Origin: a virus
IMG/VR virus record: IMGVR_UViG_3300012929_000018
Span: 1-64,000 of that record
Reading direction: 5' to 3' (one strand)
Length of the DNA stretch: 64,000 nt
In this document: in pieces, positions 1 through 13,414 of the stretch
Numbering within the stretch: position 1 is the stretch's first letter
Layout of the letters: each line of letters begins with the position of its first letter
Made by a program: the position numbers and the translations under genes
The notes under the pieces: model-generated
Database searches by the model: none
Told to the model about the DNA's origin: nothing
Seen by the model: the letters and a program-made list of their open reading frames with translations, nothing else

Positions 1-46
1 AGGACCGAAATTACCAAACTGCAGAGTGCGATTGCGGTTACAGGAT

Positions 47-784
47 TCACGGCTTTTTGCCTGTTGCGCTACTTTCGCCTTCCAAACCTTCGAGACCCGC
101 CCCACCTATACCGCCCCCTTGTCCGCCACCCAACCCGCCTTGTCCGCCTTGGCCCCCGCGTCCACCGCGCCCGCCTTCACCGGGCTCTCCGCGTTCACCT
201 TGAATACCTTGAATACCTTGAATACCTTGGATGCCCTGACGCCCCTGCTTAATCTCAATCCCGTGTGCCATTAACAACTCCGAAACTTCCGGCGGGTGTC
301 GACTTTCGAGTAAGGCCACGGTGTAGAGCAACGCCGTCATAACGATGGGCGCCTGATCGACAGCGATGTGAGGCCATGACATTTGAACGCCGTCAGCATA
401 TCGTTGCATCACAGTGCAGTAAATTCCGTTGAAGGCGCTGCACCACAGAACGATTTGCTGCGGGATTAGAAACAACGAAAGCGAACTCATCGAGAGCTTG
501 GTCCGTAACCTAATATCGAGGAAGGCCATAGCCAGGAACGACACGAACAAAAGAACCGCGACGGTGAATGTTCGGTCGTGTTGGCAGAGAACGTAGATGA
601 TTGAAAGTGGTGTGGCGTTTACGCCACGAACGTCGACTAAGATGACAGTCGCCCACACGACATGGAGTAGGCAGGCAAAGGCAATGATGTATTTGCCCAG
701 CGCAGCGCGCGCGATCTTGAGTGTGCCCGACGGCGAATGGGCGAGTAGGGTGCCAAAAAGGGCTCTTAATACATTCATTGGCAT
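47..784 (-). CDS. membrane protein with collagen-like C-terminal tail
   Basis: A 245-residue protein of two parts. The first 165 residues hold about four hydrophobic segments (near 32-50, 73-90, 103-120 and 143-160), so it should sit in a membrane. From about residue 181 it becomes a Gly-rich tail: four GIQ triplets, then GER-GEP, then Gly-Gly-Arg/Gln and Gly-Leu-Glu repeats. In DNA the GIQ part is a 9-bp tandem repeat near 200-230. It is the last gene of the minus-strand virion module inside the window. Not a known family to me; an envelope or host-membrane role is inference only. Confidence 0.7.
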   Translation of the reverse strand: MPMNVLRALFGTLLAHSPSGTLKIARAALGKYIIAFACLLHVVWATVILVDVRGVNATPLSIIYVLCQHDRTFTVAVLLFVSFLAMAFLDIRLRTKLSMSSLSLFLIPQQIVLWCSAFNGIYCTVMQRYADGVQMSWPHIAVDQAPIVMTALLYTVALLESRHPPEVSELLMAHGIEIKQGRQGIQGIQGIQGIQGERGEPGEGGRGGRGGQGGQGGLGGGQGGGIGGAGLEGLEGESSATGKKP

Positions 785-825
785 GGCTTCACAAGTCTAA
801 CAAATACACGCTAACGAGCTAACAA

Positions 826-1884
826 TCAAGCTGAATACCAGCCGGTGTTGCGGAGCGTCCCAAGTGCCTCAAACCAAGCCTGGTATTTGGGGGCGGTCGC
901 TTCGAGAGAATACTGTGAGCGCGCCCAGCCGCGAACCATCTTTGGGTCTAACGAGGCAACATCTTTGACCGCTTGCACAGCCTCGCGGAGCAGTCGGAAG
1001 CGAAATCCGCCGACGCCGGTCGGCACGGTTTCCGAGAACACGCCTTGATCGGTGGCGATCACAGGTGTTCCGCAGGCCATGGCCTCGATTGCGACGTTGC
1101 CGCCGGGTTCGAGGTAAGTGGTGGGCACGAGGAGCGCCTTAGCCCCGGCAAGGAAACGCGCGCGAGCCGCCACATTGAGCGGCCCAAGATATTGAACGTC
1201 GCCTTCTTCCACAGTCATAGTGCCTGCGCCAGCCACCAACAAAGGAAGTCCTGCTTTCTCCGCGATAATCGCCGCAGTCTTGAGTCCCTTGCGCTCGATG
1301 CGCCGACCGAGGAACGCGAGGTATTCGCTCTTGCCGGTGTTGAGTTTCTTAAAGTCCGCGGGGTCGTAATAAGGTGGGACGACGCGGTCGAAGTATCGAA
1401 CGTCATTCACGTTGGTCTTGGCGTAAACGTGGGCCAGCCAAGAATAGCTCTCGAACGCTGCGAAAATATTGCCGCCGATGACGCCCTCGTAGCCGACCGT
1501 CCACTCGGCATAGATGTTGTCGGTGAGGGTTTGGGCGATGGGCATGTGCGTGCGGCCTGCCGTCAGAAGCACAAGGTCCTCTTTAGCCACGCTGCCCTGC
1601 AACGCTGTAATCACGTTGAGGTTGAACATGGCAGTCTGCGCATCGGTAGGCCAGTCAGGAAGCCGGGCCGGGTCATCCTTGCCGAACGTCGCAATACGCT
1701 CGTCATTAGGGAGGCAGGGTATCAGGGTTGCACCTTCGACCGGCGGCCCCTCGGGGGCGTAGAGAAGAATCTCGTAGCGATCCTTCATCATCTTGCAGAA
1801 CCGGCGGACCTTGCCTGTGTAGGCGCAGCCCTCGAAAGCCTTACTGACCTGCGTGTGAGGCAGAGCCACGAGATGTAATTTCAT
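826..1884 (-). CDS. glycosyltransferase family 4 (GT-B fold)
   Basis: A protein of about 352 residues that should transfer a sugar from an activated donor. The C-terminal half has the GT4 signature EPGGN followed by EAMACGTPVIATD, where the Glu residues bind the donor nucleotide sugar; an FLGRR-ERKG stretch marks the start of the C-terminal Rossmann domain. I chose the ATG at 1884; GTG codons lie just upstream (ORF to 1902), and no clear ribosome site separates them. It is co-directional with the collagen-like fibre genes, which raises the possibility that it glycosylates virion proteins (inference). Host surface sugars are the alternative target. Confidence 0.85.
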   Translation of the reverse strand: MKLHLVALPHTQVSKAFEGCAYTGKVRRFCKMMKDRYEILLYAPEGPPVEGATLIPCLPNDERIATFGKDDPARLPDWPTDAQTAMFNLNVITALQGSVAKEDLVLLTAGRTHMPIAQTLTDNIYAEWTVGYEGVIGGNIFAAFESYSWLAHVYAKTNVNDVRYFDRVVPPYYDPADFKKLNTGKSEYLAFLGRRIERKGLKTAAIIAEKAGLPLLVAGAGTMTVEEGDVQYLGPLNVAARARFLAGAKALLVPTTYLEPGGNVAIEAMACGTPVIATDQGVFSETVPTGVGGFRFRLLREAVQAVKDVASLDPKMVRGWARSQYSLEATAPKYQAWFEALGTLRNTGWYSA

Positions 1885-1926
1885 GTGGTTTGATTTCACC
1901 ACAAACGCCGTTCGAGCGCAATATAA

Positions 1927-2802
1927 TTATTCAAACAAGAGTGCGTATTCGCAATCCGAGTTGATTGTGTTCAAGGATTTGGCGCCGGAAGTCGCTGGTC
2001 GCAAGAATAGGTAAGTATGCGCTGCTCCGTAAATTGTAACTAAACTAGTCGTCTCCGGAGTAAAATCCGCTCGCGCGCAAACCAACACGCCCCGCATAGG
2101 ATTGCGCATTGGACCGTATTGAACCCTTACAGGTGCAACACCAACATTTCCGCCGCCGGTTTGGTTCGCAGCAGTGCTAATTAGCGCATACCACGTTGCG
2201 TCATTTGTGCCGACACTTCCCGAAGCTGGAATAAATTGACTTCCCAAAAATTGCACAGAACCTGCTTGAACCCATTGAGTAATTACACACACTCCACTCG
2301 TAGTTTCGGTTCCAGAAGCATCAAGATCACGTTCAATCGCGAACATGAAACCATTTCCACCGCCGTTGGTATCCCAAAATGACATGCGATATGCGCTGGA
2401 CGTTCCTGCACTTCTAACGTTTACTGAGGAAGCGTTAGCTGTATTTCCAGAAAGCGTTTGCTGTGTCCCTAGCTGACCTGTAAGTGCACCTGCTCCGTCT
2501 GTGCCTCCGATTGCGACTTGTAGTTTGAACGCTGGAACATCTGTTTGGGCTCCGGTGCCGAAGTCGAGTCGCATAAAGACCGCTGTCGTCGCCTGCAAAC
2601 TATCATTCATTTTGTAAACGGCATAGCCTTGATAGGTATTAATTGCCGTGGGACGGGTTACCGTCACAAAATTGATTTGCCCAGTGTCCGAAGTTTGGAG
2701 CCAACCGAATCCGGTCAGTCCACTGTGGATTTCATTTATCCACGCTCGAAAACTAGCATCCGATACGTTGGTCTGCGCAAGAGGATTTGTGCGAGTGGCC
2801 AT
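1927..2802 (-). CDS. virion protein, paralogue of 4074-4952
   Basis: A 291-residue protein clearly homologous along its whole length to the product of 4074-4952. Shared blocks include FRAWINEIH, GFGWLQT-DTGQINF, TYQGYA-Y-MND-LQ, MRLDFGT, FAIERDL, GGGNVGV-PVR and an L-NP-RG/KG motif. No enzyme motifs are visible; small Gly/Ala/Thr-rich beta-type sequence fits a structural protein. Position in the fibre block supports a tail, fibre or capsid-decoration role. The family name is not known to me. Confidence 0.75.
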   Translation of the reverse strand: MATRTNPLAQTNVSDASFRAWINEIHSGLTGFGWLQTSDTGQINFVTVTRPTAINTYQGYAVYKMNDSLQATTAVFMRLDFGTGAQTDVPAFKLQVAIGGTDGAGALTGQLGTQQTLSGNTANASSVNVRSAGTSSAYRMSFWDTNGGGNGFMFAIERDLDASGTETTSGVCVITQWVQAGSVQFLGSQFIPASGSVGTNDATWYALISTAANQTGGGNVGVAPVRVQYGPMRNPMRGVLVCARADFTPETTSLVTIYGAAHTYLFLRPATSGAKSLNTINSDCEYALLFE

Positions 2803-2811
2803 TCAAAATCA

Positions 2812-3552
2812 TTAGTAGGCTGCGACTTCCATCCAATCCACTGAAACCACAACTTGATGCGAGCCGGAAGCAGGTCCCGCTAAAGGTGCCTGAATCGCGA
2901 GCCCTTCGTTTTGAGCTAAGATAATTGGGTATCCATCGATATTATCATCCCAAAGATTAGCTGGATTAGCCCCGAAAAATTGCTGGCCGATTGGAGCCGA
3001 AGCTGAAATCCCACCACCGATTGTAGCAAGAGCGTCTGTATCATTTCCGAGCGTCTGACCAGTCATTCCCGCGGCAGCCGTTCCCAGAATCCACATACCA
3101 CCCAAAAGAGTTGTGCCCATGTTAGTGCGACGTTTGCCATTTCCGCCGGTGAGAGTAGCTGTGGTGCCAATATTCGTGGTAGGGCTTACCGTAAATCCGC
3201 GAGCCAAAAATAGTTGTAAATTGTAAGGAATGCCTGTGGTAACCGCTGCGGTCACTACTGCGTTAACACGAATGCGCTCAATTAAACAAAGCTTTCCAGT
3301 TGAATCTGTCCACCGCATAGCCCAAATCAAAGCATTTGTAGAACCTGTAGGGACGATAATTCCAGAAGTAAGCGATTTCGAATATGCGCCGAGCGCGCCG
3401 AAGGCCGGGGCTCTAACTTGCACTTTCAAACTACCGTCGGAGTCAACTTTGCAGGGCGTCCCTGTTGCGTCGTAAAGCGTTGTTCGCGCGGCTTTGGACG
3501 TGGGGTCAATGGTCAGAAGGTCGACAGTGACGCCGGATTGGATTTGTGCCAT
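2812..3552 (-). CDS. probable virion structural protein
   Basis: A 246-residue protein without motifs I recognise. It starts with a T/V-rich stretch and ends WMEVAAY. Composition (Gly, Thr, Ala, few charged residues) resembles phage tail or decoration proteins. It lies 9 nt upstream of the 291-residue paralogue and in the same operon as the other fibre-like genes, which is the main evidence for a virion role. Confidence 0.65.
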   Translation of the reverse strand: MAQIQSGVTVDLLTIDPTSKAARTTLYDATGTPCKVDSDGSLKVQVRAPAFGALGAYSKSLTSGIIVPTGSTNALIWAMRWTDSTGKLCLIERIRVNAVVTAAVTTGIPYNLQLFLARGFTVSPTTNIGTTATLTGGNGKRRTNMGTTLLGGMWILGTAAAGMTGQTLGNDTDALATIGGGISASAPIGQQFFGANPANLWDDNIDGYPIILAQNEGLAIQAPLAGPASGSHQVVVSVDWMEVAAY

Positions 3553-3590
3553 AGATTAGGGATTATCGCTCATTGTTCGAGGAACGCAAG

Positions 3591-4070
3591 TTACAAGGTT
3601 CCAATGGTGTAGCCAAATTTGTATTTACCGCTGACCGGCATTCGCGAAGAAATGTAAAGCCTAAGAGTGCCATCAGCCGGGACGCCGGGGCAGCCGACGA
3701 TATTGAACATATCCATTTCATTCTCATCGATTGGGCGGCCTGTAGGTGCCACGCCAACCTGCACGCAGATCACGGAAACACCAGATGTTACTTCCGCGTC
3801 GGTAATATCCTGCACCTTAGTATAAGTCGCAGCACCGCCGAAATCGATTTCTACAATTTTTTGTTTCACGTCTGAGGTAAAGGAATACACGCCCTGCGGA
3901 AAGATCTGACCCTCGCCGGGAATTGTGACGCCGCCGCTGATTGGTGTAAAATCATAACCTGTAGACTTGCCCAATTTGGAAGCCGCGATAGAATCATAGT
4001 TCCAAAAAGGAGTCGCCGTGTGATTAACAGGATCATTTTCAGAACTGTTGAAGTTTAAGACAATCGCCAC
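3591..4070 (-). CDS. probable virion protein, 159 aa
   Basis: A small beta-rich, Gly/Thr-rich protein without recognised motifs, lying 3 nt after the stop of the 292-residue paralogue upstream. The middle has a PIDENEMD segment and the C-terminus a GYTIGTL end. Function inferred only from position among structural genes. Confidence 0.6.
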   Translation of the reverse strand: MAIVLNFNSSENDPVNHTATPFWNYDSIAASKLGKSTGYDFTPISGGVTIPGEGQIFPQGVYSFTSDVKQKIVEIDFGGAATYTKVQDITDAEVTSGVSVICVQVGVAPTGRPIDENEMDMFNIVGCPGVPADGTLRLYISSRMPVSGKYKFGYTIGTL

Positions 4071-4073
4071 ACA

Positions 4074-4951
4074 TTACTCCCATAACAGAGCCCAACCAGT
4101 ATCGGCGTTCAAACCATTAAAATTCTGCGCTCCAACTATATCACGCAACATTACATAAGTATGAGTAGAGCCATAAATCGAAACTGGATTAGTCGTTTGA
4201 TCCGCGAAATCGCCCTTTGCATAAATCAAAAGCCCTTTCATAGGATTTCGGAAAGGCCCTAATTGGGTTCGAACCGGCCCCACTCCCACGTTCCCGCCAC
4301 CTGATTGTGTGGCAAGTGAATGCACCATTGCATACAATACGGTCGTGAGTGTGCCTGTGCCCCCGGCGGTTTCCAAAAATTGACTTCCAAATACTGCAGT
4401 TGAGCCGCCCGCGTGATTGATATAAGCCCAGCTAACTCCCGTCGATTGTTCCACTCCTGCGGTATTCAGGTCTCGTTCAATTACTAAACTCCAACCACGC
4501 GCCGCTGATGCAGAGTGTGGCCACATAGACATACGAAAAGAACTGGAAGTTCCAGCAGTTCTGCCGTTAAAGGCCGTGCCTGCCACCACTGTATCGCATC
4601 CCAGAACAAGAACTGCCGATACATTTCCTGTTAAAGTGCCCGCACCATTTGTGCCCCCAATACAAATCTGAAACTTCATTCCAGGAGTATCAGTGTTGGC
4701 GTTCGTTCCAAAATCCAACCGAATGAAAACTGCGCATGCCGATTGCAAGGCGTCATTCATTTGATAAATCGCATAGCCTTGGTAAGTAGATCCGGCAGTA
4801 GGACGGCCGACTGTAGTAAAATTGATTTGTCCTGTATCGGCAGTTTGAAGCCAACCGAAGGCGATTAGAGAATTATGAATCTCGTTAATCCATGCACGAA
4901 ATTGAGCGTCCGTGCTGTTGTTGGGAACTAAAGATGAGACGCGAATTGCCA

Positions 4952-4952
<1 letters not shown>
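4074..4952 (-). CDS. virion protein, paralogue of 1927-2802
   Basis: A 292-residue paralogue of the product of 1927-2802, with matching FRAWINEIH, GFGWLQT, TDTGQINF-TV, DFGTNANTD and VGVGPVRTQ-GP-RNPM blocks. The start at 4952 is well fixed: a strong AAGGAGA ribosome site precedes it and the ATG overlaps the TAA of the large collagen-like gene (TAATG), which indicates translational coupling. The open frame continues upstream to 5084, but that extension lies inside the upstream gene and lacks a ribosome site. Confidence 0.78.
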
Positions 4953-8637
<3,685 letters not shown>

Positions 8638-8681
8638 ACGATGAGGACTTTAGCACACGTTTGAAGAATGCACGAATTGTT

Positions 8682-10119
<1,438 letters not shown>

Positions 10120-10120
<1 letters not shown>

Positions 10121-11349
10121 TAGTTCGGAAGCTCGATTGCGCTCACTTGAAGGTCTGTAACAGTCGCGGTGCCGCCAGTGATCGCTGCAAGGCCTAGGTC
10201 GATCCAGTATTGGGTATTCGGTGTCATCGGCACAATAATTGTCGTGATGCTAAAAGGCACTTTGCCCGCAGTGGTAGACGAAATGTATTGAAGAAAAGTT
10301 GAATACCTGCTGCCAGTAAGCGCCGCAGCATTAGCAGGAGCAGCACCCGTCCCAGCGTATATCGCGACTTTTGCTCCATCGCCCACACCGCCAGCATTAA
10401 ATATCGTGCCACAAATAGTAACCAGAACGGCTCCCGTTCCCAAGTTTACCTTAAACCCGACGTTGGCCGGACTAGCCCCCAACCCCATCATTTTACCGGT
10501 CAAATCTGTGGTGCCTGTTGGATTAGCCGGTTGAGTGTTAAGTTCATACGCCGCCCCAGTAGTCGGGTGAAATTGAACGAGCACCGGCATGTTATTCGTA
10601 AAGGTTCCAGCACTAGCTAGCTTACCTTCCCAACCAGTTTGGAAATCGAAGTGAGTAGTGTCGTCAGTTTTCTTATTGACCACAAGCGTCGCAAAAATTG
10701 ACGGATCGCTTTGCGCCGTAATTGTAACAAACGTGCTGCCGCAGTAGGAAAGCACAGAAGAAAGTAGCGTCGCAATACTGTGTCCATCTGCATCGGTTTT
10801 GTTAAATCGAATGTAAGTCGCCGCGTCAGGCGTATCGTCGCCGGAGATGTTTCCAGAACCGGGATCAACGTCAGTCGTCGCAGTGAGCCACCTAAATTTT
10901 AAGCCTGCGGAAGCGCCGCCCGCTCCTGTTCCGCCAGCCGCGCCACTCGCGCCAGTCGTGCCAACGCCCGTCGCGCCCGTAACTCCAATTGGACCAGTGA
11001 CGCCAGTCGCGCCACTCGCTCCGGTGCTTCCCGCGGTGCCTTGGCTTCCAGTCGCGCCCGCAACGCCAGTGGATCCAGTTGGACCCGTGGCTCCTGTGAC
11101 ACCAGTCGTGCCGACACCAGTCGTCCCTGTTGGGCCTGTCGCGCCTGTGACGCCAGTAATGCCAACACCCGTCGGACCCGTCGCGGCAACAGGGCCGGTT
11201 GGGCCAGTTGCGCCAGTTGCGCCGATTGTGCCAGTCTTGTCTAAAATCTGTTGAATGCTCGCGCGCTTGCTTACGCCGCCTTGAACAATCTCGACCAATT
11301 CAGGGCCGGTCAAACCTGCGGATGCCGTTAATTCAGAAATCTTTTTCAT
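10120..11349 (-). CDS. collagen-like fibre protein with ISEL-type anchor
   Basis: A 409-residue protein. The first 40 residues ([29 protein letters not shown]) match the anchor common on many phage tail fibres. Residues 42-150 are Gly-X-Thr/Ser collagen-type repeats; the remaining 255 residues form one or two beta-rich cap domains ([30 protein letters not shown]). Its start overlaps the stop of the 51-residue gene upstream (ATGA). A trimeric fibre attached through its N-terminus is the likely form. Confidence 0.8.
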
Positions 11350-11501
11350 AGGTCTAACTGTTCAATGATTCCGTCTTCGTAGTCTCGAGTTGAGCCGTCT
11401 TCCGTAACTCGATACGATCCAGAGGGAATACCGTTAGCGGAGACAAGACGTGCAGTGGGGGCACCGGACGTGGGCGGGGTTGCGGTTGGTTCATCGGCCA
11501 T
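11346..11501 (-). CDS. small protein, 51 aa
   Basis: A short frame in the gap between the Ig-like gene and the collagen-like gene. It begins [15 protein letters not shown] and continues with a polar tail ([16 protein letters not shown]). Its TGA overlaps the next ATG (ATGA) and its start is 3 nt after the upstream stop, which together support a real coupled gene. Function unknown; possibly a small head or fibre accessory protein. Confidence 0.6.
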   Translation of the reverse strand: MADEPTATPPTSGAPTARLVSANGIPSGSYRVTEDGSTRDYEDGIIEQLDL

Positions 11502-11504
11502 AGG

Positions 11505-11855
11505 TTACATCGGCCCATCGTTTAGCGCAAGGAAGGTTCCTTCCTCGGGCGTGAATACTTCGCCGCCCGGCGTGGTGACTCGAAGCTGCCAATAATAAAG
11601 TCGGCCGTAGCGAAGCAGCGCGGTTCGGTCGTTTGAAATGGTGACGGTAATGACGCCCTGCTGCGCCGTATAAGTGAACACGATGCCAAGAATCAGGGTT
11701 CCATGGAACAGGGCTGCATCGTCGGAGTCCTGCCGGGAGCGTTTGACGAGAAATTCGACGGTGTGATCGGCCAGATTGTAGGCGTCGCCGTTTGGTTGGG
11801 TAACCTCGAAGGTCAGCGGGACAGTATCGCCGATTAGGATATTAGTGGGCAGCAC
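11505..11855 (-). CDS. Ig-like virion protein, paralogue of 9779-10120
   Basis: A beta-type protein of about 116 residues with VPLTFEVTQPNGD, YNLADHTVEFLVKR, GVITVTIS, LLRYGRLYYWQLRV and an acidic end. The order matches the 113-residue product of 9779-10120. The frame is open back to a TTG at 11927, but that extension would run through the terminator hairpin after the capsid gene. GTG codons at 11870 or 11855 are better; 11855 gives MLPTNILIGD, which aligns with the start of the paralogue. No clear ribosome site, so the start remains uncertain. Confidence 0.6.
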   Translation of the reverse strand: MLPTNILIGDTVPLTFEVTQPNGDAYNLADHTVEFLVKRSRQDSDDAALFHGTLILGIVFTYTAQQGVITVTISNDRTALLRYGRLYYWQLRVTTPGGEVFTPEEGTFLALNDGPM

Positions 11856-11871
11856 GCGTGATACTAACACA

Positions 11872-11901
11872 AAGGGCCGAGGAATCAACCTCGGCCCTTC
11901 G
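11872..11901 (-). terminator. hairpin after the capsid gene
   Basis: On the minus strand an 11-bp stem (AAGGGCCGAGG / CCTCGGCCCTT) with a 6-nt loop begins about 17 nt after the capsid stop codon. A short U-rich stretch follows. It should terminate or reduce transcription after the capsid gene. Confidence 0.75.
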
Positions 11902-11917
11902 GAAACTGAATCAGCTA

Positions 11918-13138
11918 TTAGCTGCAAGCCACGAAATCAGTCGCAGCGGAGCAGCGCAAGTGACGAATCACGAAGCCCAAGTCAGGACGTTCCAACTTGA
12001 TGCCATACGCGAACAGCGCGCGGAAGAACCCGATGTTGCCATCGATGTTACAATCGCGATCTGGGATGTTACGCCACACGAACTCGCCAGCCCAGGAGAA
12101 CTGTTGTTGGTAGCTCATGCCGCCCATCGCCACGCCCGGTTTCGGAATGAGAACTCGGAGCACTTCGTCGTGATAGACGACCGTGTCGATGTAGGCCGCG
12201 TTTTTGTAAACGCTGTCCACTTCCCATTTCTTACCGCGGGTTGCGTTGGAGCTAACATACGGGTAGCGCCGAGTATACACAGGGCCCGCCGTAATGTCGT
12301 ACCGAGGAGCGAACTGGATCGCGGCGAATTTGAAGCCGTGATACACTTTGCCGCCCAGTGTCGGAGCGCCGAGCATAGAACCGGTGACCGGTCCTTGGCC
12401 TTCGAATGCGAACAAGAAGTCATTTCGACCGTTGCTCGATTGGCGCTTTAGCTGGTTGAATTGATAGGTGTCACCAACTGCGGTGTAAACGGCGGTGCCG
12501 TCTTCAACTCGCGCGCTCGGGTTAATCGAGCCACCGTTGAATCCGAGTTGCTGGTGAACCTCTTCGAGAATACCAAACGTCAACTGTGAAGTTGGCGGAA
12601 GGGCCGGGTCAAAGGACGCGGCAATCGTGTTGCGGCCTGCGGCGACGCAGTTACCGGCAGCAGCGATATACTCACTCTGATAGGTGTTTGACCAAACCCA
12701 CTTCGTGTTCTCGCTCATTACGCGGGTCACGTTTTTGATTTGATCCATGACTTGCCACTGGAACTTCAAGTCGTCCAAGCAAATGTCGGGCGAGTTGATG
12801 GCCGCTTTCTTCAAAGCGACTGTGCGAGTCGTGATACCGAACGAATCGATCTTGAACCCAGCAAGCGTACACGCACCGGTGTCGGGCAAGTTATTATCCG
12901 AAAGCGGGGTTGTGTTCAGCGTTGCCATGTTCACGAAGAAGTCCGCGTCGGTGACGGCTTTTGTCACGAGCGACCGCTCGTAGATAGGGTAGCTATACTG
13001 ATAGCCATTCCCGTCGAGCCACGGTTCTTTCGGAAGTTTCTGAATGTAGAAGTCACTCATCTCAATCGACTTCACAACGTCGTTACGAACGAGCATTGCG
13101 TGATCGAGAAACAAGTTCTCCAAGGTTGTACAAGGCAT
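11918..13138 (-). CDS. probable major capsid protein
   Basis: A 406-residue protein placed directly after the scaffold-like gene and the portal, the usual place of the major capsid gene. It has its own promoter, structured leader and downstream terminator, as expected for the most abundant virion protein. Sequence features are mixed alpha/beta with FDPALPPTSQLTFGILEEVHQQL, RVEDGTAVYTAVGD and FVWRNIPDRDCNIDGN blocks; I recognise no signature of the common HK97 or T7 families by eye. The ATG at 13138 is fixed by an in-frame TAG immediately upstream, although no strong ribosome site is seen. Evidence for function is mainly gene order. Confidence 0.72.
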   Translation of the reverse strand: MPCTTLENLFLDHAMLVRNDVVKSIEMSDFYIQKLPKEPWLDGNGYQYSYPIYERSLVTKAVTDADFFVNMATLNTTPLSDNNLPDTGACTLAGFKIDSFGITTRTVALKKAAINSPDICLDDLKFQWQVMDQIKNVTRVMSENTKWVWSNTYQSEYIAAAGNCVAAGRNTIAASFDPALPPTSQLTFGILEEVHQQLGFNGGSINPSARVEDGTAVYTAVGDTYQFNQLKRQSSNGRNDFLFAFEGQGPVTGSMLGAPTLGGKVYHGFKFAAIQFAPRYDITAGPVYTRRYPYVSSNATRGKKWEVDSVYKNAAYIDTVVYHDEVLRVLIPKPGVAMGGMSYQQQFSWAGEFVWRNIPDRDCNIDGNIGFFRALFAYGIKLERPDLGFVIRHLRCSAATDFVACS

Positions 13139-13171
13139 ATGAAATTTCTAACTGATGAGGCAATTAGGATC

Positions 13172-13298
13172 GCCTCTGTTGACCCTCGGAAGTTCCCATT
13201 CTGCAAATGCAGCGGGCCGAAGATTGGTTTCGCCGGGCAACGAAAATAGACCCGAAAACTAACAGAGGCTTTATTTACGCTCGCGCATCACGAGCGAG
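13172..13298 (-). promoter_or_regulatory. structured leader of the capsid gene
   Basis: Within the 160-nt leader two inverted repeats can be seen: GCCTCTGTT (13172-13180) with AACAGAGGC (13261-13269), and CGCTCG with CGAGCG near 13279-13298. A smaller CGAA/TTCG stem lies between the arms of the first. Such a folded leader may stabilise the capsid mRNA or control its translation. Confidence 0.45.
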
Positions 13299-13300
13299 CC

Positions 13301-13328
13301 AATATGGCACAGTCGAAGTGGCTGTCAA
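13301..13328 (-). promoter_or_regulatory. sigma70-type promoter for the capsid gene
   Basis: On the minus strand a perfect TTGACA (-35, 13328-13323) is followed after 16 nt by CATATT (-10, 13306-13301). It lies between the terminator of the scaffold gene and the capsid start, so it would drive the capsid gene alone. Confidence 0.6.
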
Positions 13329-13332
13329 GTGT

Positions 13333-13360
13333 GTTTACAAAACTACCCTACTTTGTAAAC
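13333..13360. promoter_or_regulatory. 9-bp inverted repeat upstream of capsid promoter
   Basis: GTTTACAAA and TTTGTAAAC are separated by 10 nt, just upstream of the -35 box of the capsid promoter and directly after the scaffold terminator. It could be an activator or repressor site, or extend the terminator structure. Confidence 0.4.
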
Positions 13361-13361
13361 A

Positions 13362-13393
13362 AACGGGCGGCCTCGTTGTTGAGGCCGCCCGTT
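13362..13393 (-). terminator. rho-independent terminator after scaffold gene
   Basis: A 13-bp GC-rich stem (AACGGGCGGCCTC / GAGGCCGCCCGTT) with a 6-nt loop is followed on the minus strand by a T-rich tail. It lies about 20 nt after the stop codon of the scaffold-like gene. Confidence 0.85.
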
Positions 13394-13414
13394 CTACCGG
13401 TTCTTATGCTGAAA

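Noticed and set aside
973-1878. A 301-codon plus-strand frame
   Set aside because: Antisense to the GT4 gene, whose motifs are clear; the frame has no recognisable protein.
11856-11927. N-terminal extension of the Ig-like gene to the TTG at 11927
   Set aside because: It would translate through the capsid terminator hairpin, and the paralogue begins at the shorter position.
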